A DNA stretch of 64,000 nt from Strix aluco (lineage: Eukaryota > Chordata > Aves > Strigiformes > Strigidae): contig NC_133941.1 in assembly GCF_031877795.1 (NCBI RefSeq), forward strand, positions 23,722,251 through 23,786,250, given 5' to 3'. This document shows, piece after piece, positions 56,002-64,000 of this stretch. The position numbers and the translations under genes were made by a program. How positions within the stretch are numbered: position 1 is the stretch's first letter; the number at the start of each line of letters is the position of its first letter. The notes under the pieces are model-generated. The model worked only from the letters and a program-made list of their open reading frames with translations. It was not told the origin of the DNA and searched no databases.

Positions 56002-56692
56002 TGATACCGTAAAAGTCGGTCAGAGAAGAACTCTCTAAAACTCCGAAGTCAGAGTGTTAGAAAGCAGGCATTCTTTATTTCAGTGCTGGGTGCATGGGGG
56101 ATCTCTCCACCAAACATGCACACCTTAAGCCAGTGAAACCCCGACTTAAATGCAGGTATCTCATACATATCCACGGGGTCTTACAATACAAACATACATA
56201 TTCATAATGATGTGTAAATAGTCCTAGAATTTTCTGTATTAACAGTCTCTTCCGTCTTGTCTGAGACGTGATGTGTATCCTTGAGATTGATGTCATCCGC
56301 TTACCAACATTGTCATGCTTTCCTCCATCTTATCGAAACGTGATCTGATGCGCATCCTTGAGCGGTGCCATCTTCCTTGGTTCTCGGTTTGATGTGTGAT
56401 GCATATCCTTGAATGGGGAGTCATCCTTTGGGTTGCGAATCACAGGTGCCCCTCGTCTGCAGGGGGGGCTGCAGATGTCCTCCATCTCCGGGTATGCAGA
56501 TGTCCTCCATCTCCAGGTGTCAGAGGCCCCAGTCCTTTGTCCTTGTTTTACAATTCAGAAATGCCTTGCTTTTACAGCTCAGAGATGCCTTGCTTTTACA
56601 GCTTAAAGGAATTTTAGTTTAAAGTACAATTTAAGTTTACTATAGCTAACTATTTTACAGTTATGCTTCACTTTCTTAATATACCTATATCA
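56002..56692 (-). mobile_element. Reverse solo LTR L3, unit 4
   Basis: Copy of 8,955-9,645; shares the unit 2 variant end TATATCA and the TCTCTTCC variant. Confidence 0.85.
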
Positions 56693-57248
56693 CTCCCGTT
56701 CCACCAGCAAAGCCATCGCCCACTGCGTCCCACACAGACGCGGGTCTTCAGCATTCGGGCGCGAAAACCACTTCCTGAGCAAAGGCACAAATCAGAGTTC
56801 CCTCCCTCCCTCCCATAGAACATCTCCTCGGTGAGTGCCCCAACTCTGAGCTGTTAATAAAGCCCGCCTAGAGATACCCACAGGCTGGTGAAGTTCTTTA
56901 ACACCACCATGCTGCAAAAGTAGCAGCAGCTTACAAGGCAAGAAAAAACCCAACATTTCTAAACAAATTCCACCTAGTTCATAAGAAATCTGAAGCAGCC
57001 AGGAAGGTACAAGCGACTCCTTTGGGATGATCCTAACAGACTAACACCATCCCTGGACGTTTGACAGAAGACCAGAGAGCTGCATCTTGATTCCCATAGT
57101 AGGCTGTGAATTTGCAGATCGTCAGGAGAGGCTTAGGATACACGAGATAAAACGGCTTAGCAGGAAGAGAGCAAGACCATGTTTTGATCCTTACTGCGAG
57201 TCTAACATAGCCCTGGCCTAACTGGCTCTTTGTCTTTTGTTCACCTAG

Positions 57249-57488
57249 GTACAACACGAGTTTTGAGTGCCAAAGCTTTTCCCACGTCTTCCACGTCTGT
57301 TAACGTTCACGAAGTAGATGCAGAAACGTGCTACGATCTATTACGGGCTGTGGGCTTGCAAATTCGAACCGCTGTTCTCTGCAAAGAACACGCGGTACAG
57401 GCACTCTGCCATCCCCAGTACTCCCAGTAACACACGTGCAGAGCACAAACATTCCCGTAGAAGACCTTGCGCCCAGCGTCCTCGCTAG
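57249..57488 (+). CDS. Candidate exon of unknown gene, unit 4
   Basis: Copy of 10,207-10,446. Confidence 0.28.
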
Positions 57489-58766
57489 GTAAGTGGCCTT
57501 GCTGGGAGGCCCGTAAGAGCTGGTGGAAAAAGCTGCCACCTCACTACTCTTTCATCTTCACCCAAAGGGATCTTGTGTTGGAACAGTTCCCCGCTCTCCA
57601 AGTAGGTGCCTTATTCTTGGAGGGAAAGACACGCAGACATCACCTGGAGACGCTCGTGTCCCGCTCAGCGCCGTCAAGCCTCTACTCTGCTCCCGCCCGG
57701 CTGATCCGCAGGGGATCCCACTTCCCACAAGTGCTGCCGTCTCTCACGTGACTCCACTGATGCGCTGACCCTGGCAAAGCCGCAGCCCAGCTTTATTCCC
57801 AGCTCCCCCGGTGAAAGGCCTCGCGACATACCGGAGGCTCTTCCATTCTCCGTGCGTGAGGAGCAAGTAGGCTACATGTCGCCCGAAAAAAACACGCAGA
57901 GCCCAACACTTTACAGCGTTTCTTTCTCGTGCTTGCCCAGATCCCCCTGGATGGCGTCCCGTCCCTCAGGCGTGTCAACGACACCACTCGGCTTGGTGTC
58001 ATCTTAAATCGCTTAGCGCAGGTGACTACGCTGGAAAGACCGCAGCAAGTTTGAAGTCGCGCTGTAGATAACGCCTTGGGTAAGTTCAGGCTGTTTAACG
58101 CCCGAGCGTTGCTGTGAACGGAACGTGTCACACGTGACAACAGGAGCCACGCCGGTAAGTAACTGCTCTGGTGAACCCCCCCGGCAGCTGGGGATGCTGA
58201 TACCTGCTCGGAGAACCAAGGAAGAGGAAGCGCTGTTCCCTAAATACTGTTTAATTAAGCTAAAGAAACAGTATTGTTTTTGAAGGTTCATCTTAATTTG
58301 CTTGAAAATTCGATCACGGATAAAAATGGACCGATTTCTCTGATGAAGCACCATATGTTTTTGTCGGAAGCCATTTCGAAGGGAGTTTGTGAGGGAGGGC
58401 GGTCACCCGTCTGTCATCCGCCGCGTCTCACGCCCATTGGGTGTGGGGCCGCACGGCACCGCCCCCCCGCGGGACTCTCTCTCCTCAGCGGGAAAATGGT
58501 GTCCGCCCCCTCGGGCATTTCTGCCGAGGCGCCGTCGGGCGCAGCCCCAAAATGGCGGCACGGGCGGGCGGCCCCAGTGCTGCCGGACACAGATCGGTCC
58601 CGCACTGCGCCAAAGGGTGGGAGCGTGGCCCCAGGCACCAGCACTGGGGGAGATGGAGAACTTGCCCCAGGTGTGTGGAGGCGCTGCCTGGTCGGCACAG
58701 CAGCAGTGGTGATTTCTGTGCCGCTTGCGCTGCTGCTGTGCTGTGTCTGGATGGGGGAGGGAGGCC

Positions 58767-59467
58767 ATGGCTGTCGGCTGCCACTGCCGCCGCCTCCTCC
58801 TGGTGGCCCTGCACGCCGGGGCTGCCCGGGCTGCTCCGTGGCGACCGCGGGGAGCAGGTAAGCCAGCGGCCACTGGCGCAGCCTTTCACGGGCCAGCGGG
58901 CTCTTCTCCCCGAGAAGCGTGGATGGTGGCTTTTCCCCTCCAGTGCTTCAGCGAGGGCTTTGTCTCCGTGTGCGAGAGCTCTCCCTGTACGAAAGCCCCC
59001 AGGAGCCGTACGTTGGTCCATCTGCTCCTCGAGGGACGTTGCACATGGCCCGGAAGGAGTTTGTGGAGAGCTGCCGGGTGCCAGCCAAGAGCTCACCAGG
59101 CCCCTCTGCGGCTTTGACAGCCTCCACCTTTGTCTGCCCCCGACGTGGTTACGCGAGCCCCTTGCCGTGCCTGCAGTTGCCTAAGGCAGAAGTGGATCCC
59201 AGCATGCAGGGGCAATGATTCTCATCTCTGCTTGCTTCTAGATGAGGCTGGGGGCAGCGGTTATCCAGCTTCTCGGCTGGATGTTGGTTTGGAGCCCTTG
59301 GGGCATCCCAGAGGTAAGTTCTCAATGTCCCTTTCCTTGAAAGAGTAAACGCTGACAAGGTGGCAAGAGCTTATTCAGGTGCAATTTCCCTTCAAATCCT
59401 CTTGTTGTCGAAGGTTTCCCGACATCTTCATCTGTTCCTGTCCCGGAGCCTGAGAGCAGTCCCACAG
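58767..59467 (+). CDS. Candidate secreted-protein gene, plus strand, unit 4
   Basis: Copy of 11,725-12,425: signal-peptide exon 58,767-58,857, exon 2 from 58,944, exons 59,242-59,313 and 59,379-59,467. Confidence 0.33.
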
Positions 59468-59521
59468 GTAAGTCAGTGGGAGGAGGGAGCATCTACCTTT
59501 TCGTCGTCTTTCCGTGTGCAG

Positions 59522-59727
59522 TGCAAGTTGCTCCTTCTGTGGCCGATGCGCGCAGACGTGCAGAAGAGCGGAGGAGGAGAGGGCTGGGCTCAGTGATGTG
59601 CCGCAGGGCTATGCTGTCACTACTACAGCTTGCTAACTGTCTAGAGATGAAATCTATTGAGACCCGAGCAATTCATAGAATTCTGAACTTGAGGCATCAT
59701 CTGCTTTTAAGTAACATTTTTGGATGA
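59522..59727 (+). CDS. Candidate terminal coding exon, unit 5
   Basis: Copy of 2,838-3,043, IHRILN type, although the rest of unit 5 aligns with unit 2 (ICKILN type). Confidence 0.3.
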
Positions 59728-60058
59728 CTGTGGAGAGTACGGGGAATGCTCTGCCAGCCCCATGCCTGGCTCCTGCCTGGTGACGCCACGGACGGACACC
59801 GTGGGCATCCACGGCTGCGCCCGGGCCTGGAGCTCAGCCGGTGCTGGCGCCTCGGGGGGTTTGCCGTTGGTACCACCGCGACACTTGTGCGACGGCTCTG
59901 TCCCTCTTTATCTGAGGACAAAGGGCTGAACCCCGAAGCTGTTGGTGGCGGGATTCTGTCACCAAACCACCGACCCCTGCCCTGGCGGGGCCACCTTCAG
60001 TCCCTGTCAGAGGGCCAGATCAGCGGGGGTGGGGGCCGGGGGCTGCTGGGTGGGGTGC

Positions 60059-60779
60059 TGAAGCGCTAAGGCTTGGACAACCGGCCCAAGCCAGAGTTGA
60101 CCTATAGGTGGGTACTAAGTTATAACCACCTACCTATTCTGATGTAAAGAGTGGAAGTATTGAAGCCTGAACAACAGGCCCTGAGCCAAATGGATAAAGT
60201 AACAGGGCCTTGGGCACCATTGTCTGGCACTGTGGCCTGATGTGAGACCTTGCGCTTCATCCAGTTAGATAAGCAGAGAGGCTCCCTTAGCTTCTCCCTT
60301 GAGCCCTGGCCAGGCTCTGGGGGAATCTAATGTGAGATTGAAACCAGATATTTCTGCTTAAAACAAAGGTGCCAGTTATTCTGGCTTGCTGATTTTTGGG
60401 TATATAAGGCTGGACCCGCTCACAGCGACTTTGGGTGCCTCAGCTACGGGTGGACGCACCGCGTAGGATTTCCCACTTGCCGGGAAAGGCTCAACAAATC
60501 CTCGATGCAACCGGGGCTGCCCAGCGCCTGCGGGTCTGGATGATGGGAACGTACGCAAGTGGTGATGGATCTTTCTTAATCACTATTCTCTCAGGTAGTA
60601 ATGATTTGATGCATCACCCTGTATGTTCCTATTTGTTTGAGTGCACTGTTCTGTCTTTTCTTACTGTATGTTTTCCGTATTATTCTGTTATATTATTGAG
60701 TTATGTCTAGTAAAATACGCCTGCTCTTTTCACTCTGGTGTGAAAACTACTTTAATTAGTATCCCTAATCGCCAAAACA
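60059..60779 (+). mobile_element. Solo LTR L2, unit 5
   Basis: Copy of 3,375-4,095 with GGTGC on both sides. Confidence 0.85.
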
Positions 60780-60784
60780 GGTGC

Positions 60785-61724
60785 GCAGTGTCACAGCAGC
60801 TCGGGAATGGTGGACGGGGCACGGGAATGGCGGGGACAGTGGGGTGCTGGGTGGGTTGTGCAGTGTCATGGCAGCCGGGGACAGGTTGGGGGTGCAGTGG
60901 GGACAGTGGGGAGGGTGGGCGCGCTGGGCTTCCCGGCATCTGCATTGGGTGTTGGTCCCAGCTCAGGGGTACCAGGGCGGCTGGTCCGGCTGTGGCAGGT
61001 GCAAGGGGGGGCCGCCGGTTTCGAGCCACTGTCCGGAGTCTGCCGCGGTGCGCCTGTGGAGAGAGGAGGCGGCTGAGGCCCTCGGCTGGAGGAGGCACAG
61101 GGGAACTCTCTTCCCCAGCGCGGCCCACAAGCAGCTATCCAAGAAGCAGCGGGGTGAGGGGTGAAAATCAACTCACCCTTCTCTCCTCCACCACTGCCGC
61201 ACCTGGGTACAGCACAGCACCAGTGCAAATGTCACAGAACCCGCTAGTGCACTGAGGATGCAGACCGTCTGCACACCCAAGCGAAGGAAAAAACCTGTGA
61301 TGCTCTGGAGAAGGGAATCCGTTCTCTCCCCGACCACACCTGGAGGAGCAATTCAGGACGTTAGTCCCTCCGGTGCACCACCAGTAAGCTTGCGGCACCC
61401 TCCCGCCCTTTGGGACAGGTTGTCCCTCTAAACAAAACTCCGGCAGCCAGGAGGAGAGCACGGGCGGGGGAGCGCAGCTGCCTGGCCAGTCACTGCTTCA
61501 AGGGACACGGACAAAAACCATCCCTGCAGCGGGTAGAGCCACCCACCCCCGACTCTCCCTGCCCTGGGGCCAGCTCCAACCCCCCGAGGGGACAGAGTCG
61601 GGCCTTTTCAAGAGACACTCGAGCCTTGCTCTCCCCTTTGATCTCTGCCCCAGCACGGGCACCGCCCGCAGCCACTGTCAGGTTTCAGGACACGTCTCCC
61701 ACTTGGGGACCCCAGCGGGAATCT
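60785..61724 (-). other. Minus-strand exon-like region, unit 5
   Basis: Copy of 4,101-5,040. Confidence 0.3.
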
Positions 61725-61730
61725 CAGTAC

Positions 61731-62670
61731 CTGAGTCTGCTCTTCTTGTCTTTTCTCGTCTGGGCTTTGAGATCACTGCCAAAAAGAAGAGATGAGAGGT
61801 AAAGCCTGGCTGAGGCACAGAGGAGCAACTTGCATTGCACACGGAAAGACGACGAAAAGGTACATGCTCCCTCCTCCCACTGACTTACCTGTGGGACTGC
61901 TCTCAGGCTCCGGGACAGGAAGAGTTGAAGATGTCGGGAAACCGTCGACCTTGAGAGGATCTGATGGGAAATTGCACCTGAATAAGCTCTTGCCACCTTG
62001 TCAGTGTTTACTCTTTCAAGGAAAGGGACATTGAGAACTTACCTCTGGGATGCCCCAAGGGCTCCAAACCAACATCCAGCCGAGAAGCTGGATAACCGCT
62101 GCCCCCAGCCTCATCTAGAAGCAAGCAGAGATGAGAATCATTGCCCCTGCATGCTGGGATCCACTTCTGCCTTAGGCAAATGCAGGCACGGCAAGGGGCT
62201 CGCGTAACCACGTGGGGGGCAGACAAAGGTGGAGGCTGTCAAAGCCGCAGAGGGGCCTGGTGAGCTCTTGGCTGGCACCCGGCAGCTCTCCACAAACTCC
62301 TTCCGGGCCATGTGCAACGTCCCTCGAGGAGCAGATGGACCAATGTACGGCTCCTGGGGGCTTTTGTACAGGGAGAGCTCTCGCACACAGAGACAAAGCC
62401 CTCGCTGAAGCACTGGAGGGAAAAAGCCACCATCCACGCTTCTCGGGGAGAAGAGCCCGCTGGCCCGTGAAAGGCTGCGCCAGTGGCCGCTGGCTTACCT
62501 GCTCCCCGCGGTCGCCACGGAGCAGCCCGGGCAGCCCTGGCGTGCAGGGCCACCAGGAGGAGGAGGATGAGGAGGAGGTGGCGGGTGAGGGCCATGGCTC
62601 CCTGCACTCGTACCATACTGCTGCTGCTGTCGCTGCAGTGGGGGCAGGGACTGAGCGGTCAGTATTTATA
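61731..62670 (-). CDS. Candidate secreted-protein gene, minus strand, unit 5
   Basis: Copy of 5,047-5,986; signal-peptide exon 62,499-62,616; TATA box 62,663-62,670. Confidence 0.35.
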
Positions 62671-62683
62671 GCCAGCGTGCCCC

Positions 62684-64000
62684 CACGGGGCTCTGTGACC
62701 TCACAGCCCTGCTCTGATGTCACGGCCCCACTGTGACCTCACGGCCGGGCGAGGCTGCGTGGGGATGGCTCTCGGGGTGCTCGAGGAGAGCCGCCGGAGC
62801 GATGCCGGGGGAGCTGCCCCCCAGGGAGGGGAGCTCGTCCCCTCGGGCAGCTCTGTCCTGTTTTCCGGGCACTGTCACGGGGCGGCGAGGAGCTCACAGC
62901 CCCCCAGAGCAGCAGGACAGCACAGCCAAGGGCTGCCTGACCTCCTCGGGTGCCCCATCTGCAGAGCGGGCGGGCAGGGGGGGCAAGTGCCGGGCGTCAA
63001 ACGGCCTCGGGGGGGTCCCAGGGCGAGGAGGGCCTAGTCCCGGGAGGGGTGGGGGGTGTCCCAGTCCCGGGGGAAGGGCCCCGGCCGGGGAATCCCGCGC
63101 CCGCCCCTGGCCCGGGCGACGCGGGCGCCAGACCCTGGCGGGGCGTGTCCTGGGTGACCGGGCGGGGCCCGCAGCGGCCGCTCCTGCGGTTGGACGGGGC
63201 GTCCGGGGGCGGTGGCGTGGCCTGCCCGTAGCCGGGGCCCCGGCGGGGTCGAGGTCTCGCAGAGGAGCGGCGCCGGGCCTCGTCGGGGGCGGGGCCAGCG
63301 CTGGCCGCTCCTGCGCTCTTCTGCCCCGCCCCGGCCCCGTTTTCCCGCGCCGGGGCAAAGAGGGGCTGGGAGACCCCGGCGGGGCGCGGGGCGTGACACC
63401 AGGTAGTAACGAAGCGGCTTTATTGCCGCGGGGCGGTGAGCACAGTGCCTGCCGGGGGGGGGACGACACCCACGCATTTGGGGGGCCCCCGGAGCTGGGC
63501 AGGGGGACTGTGCCTCCCCTGAGGTGACACGGGGGGGATTGCGGGGAGCGGCGGGACACGGCGAGAAGACTGGGGGAGACCGGGAGAAACCTGGGGGGCC
63601 CCGAGGGGATGAAGCTGGAGCGGGGGACCCCCAGCAAGATTTTGGGGACCCCAAGGGGACCCAGCAGCACTGGAGGAAGATGGGGGCACCCCAGCAGGGA
63701 CTCAGGGGGACCTCCAGGGACTTTGGGGACCCCAGGGGGACTCCAAGGGACAGTAGGGAGCCCGAAGGGGAACACGTGGGATCAGGGGGACGCTGGGTCC
63801 CAGCGGGGCAGCACATGGGGGACCCCAGGGGGGCCCCGCGACACATTGGGGACCCCGGGGTGACTGGTGGGGACCCCGAGAGGAATGGGCAGGACCAGGG
63901 AGACCACAGGGCACAGCAGGGTGACCCGGGGGAAGCCAGCAGGACACTCTGGGGGTGACCCAGGGGGATACTGGGAACCCCGGAGGTGCCAGAGAGCATT
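62684..64000. repeat. CpG-rich block and partial minisatellite, unit 5
   Basis: Copy of 6,000-7,316; the window ends inside it. Confidence 0.75.

Larger units (their letters stand above)
49813..59397 (+). repeat. Unit 4 of the array (short form)
   Basis: Matches unit 1 at +47,047, changing to +47,042 after about 56,700, with few base differences; ends in a T1 tail. Confidence 0.92.
56987..59640 (+). repeat. T1 tail, unit 4
   Basis: Copy of 9,945-12,598 and thus also an inverted match to 1-2,654. Contains the CpG promoter (about 58,362-58,602). Confidence 0.85.
59398..64000 (+). repeat. Unit 5 of the array, cut by the window end
   Basis: Matches unit 2 from 12,356 at +47,042; runs off the window inside the minisatellite. 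Confidence 0.92.

Noticed and set aside
2714..64000. CRISPR array or bacterial repeat system
   Set aside because: The repeats are kilobase-scale units and minisatellites, without short regular repeats and unique spacers. The DNA is clearly eukaryotic.
1..64000. tRNA, rRNA, or known small-RNA genes
   Set aside because: I saw no cloverleaf with A and B boxes and no rRNA-like conserved stretch. The only tRNA-related sequence is the retroviral primer site.

Overview
The window looks like vertebrate, most likely bird, nuclear DNA. It has spliced-gene signals (perfect GTAAGT donors, polypyrimidine-AG acceptors, CpG-island promoters), several solo LTRs with target-site duplications, and a decayed endogenous retrovirus with a tRNA-Trp-type primer site. 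Nothing bacterial or organellar is present. It reads as ampliconic sequence, of the kind found on sex-limited or other highly repeated chromosomes, but the window cannot prove which chromosome or species.

Layout. One building block recurs five times in direct orientation: unit 1 (about 2,714-12,355), unit 2 (12,356-25,461), unit 3 (25,462-49,812), unit 4 (49,813-59,397) and unit 5 (59,398 to the window end, cut). Units 1 and 4 have the 9.64-kb short form. Units 4 and 5 repeat units 1 and 2 almost base for base at an offset of 47,042-47,047. Bases 1-2,654 are the reverse complement of 9,945-12,598, so the window starts inside an inverted arm.

Order inside a unit: a short exon-like segment; a 721-bp solo LTR; a minus-strand exon-like stretch; a minus-strand gene candidate with TATA box and signal peptide; a CpG-rich block; a G-rich minisatellite; a 452-bp LTR (solo in units 1, 2 and 4, a full 7.9-kb provirus in unit 3); a reverse-oriented 691-bp LTR; and a plus-strand tail. 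Units 1 and 4 have tail type T1, where a CpG-island promoter leads into a plus-strand copy of the signal-peptide exons. Units 2 and 3 have tail type T2, with the same promoter, a 331-bp solo LTR, a second promoter copy and different exons. Unit 3 also holds a private 676-bp LTR, a 1.16-kb tandem duplication and the provirus.

The provirus (33,770-41,714) is class I (gammaretrovirus-like): one zinc knuckle in gag, a GPF motif in integrase, a CXXC in SU and a CX7CC in TM. Gag, protease, RT and env are broken by frameshifts, stops or altered active sites. Integrase is one open frame. Most of the capsid is gone, and a GC-rich segment sits in its place.

I could not name any host gene. The host exons described are candidates from splice signals, reading phase and signal-peptide character only.
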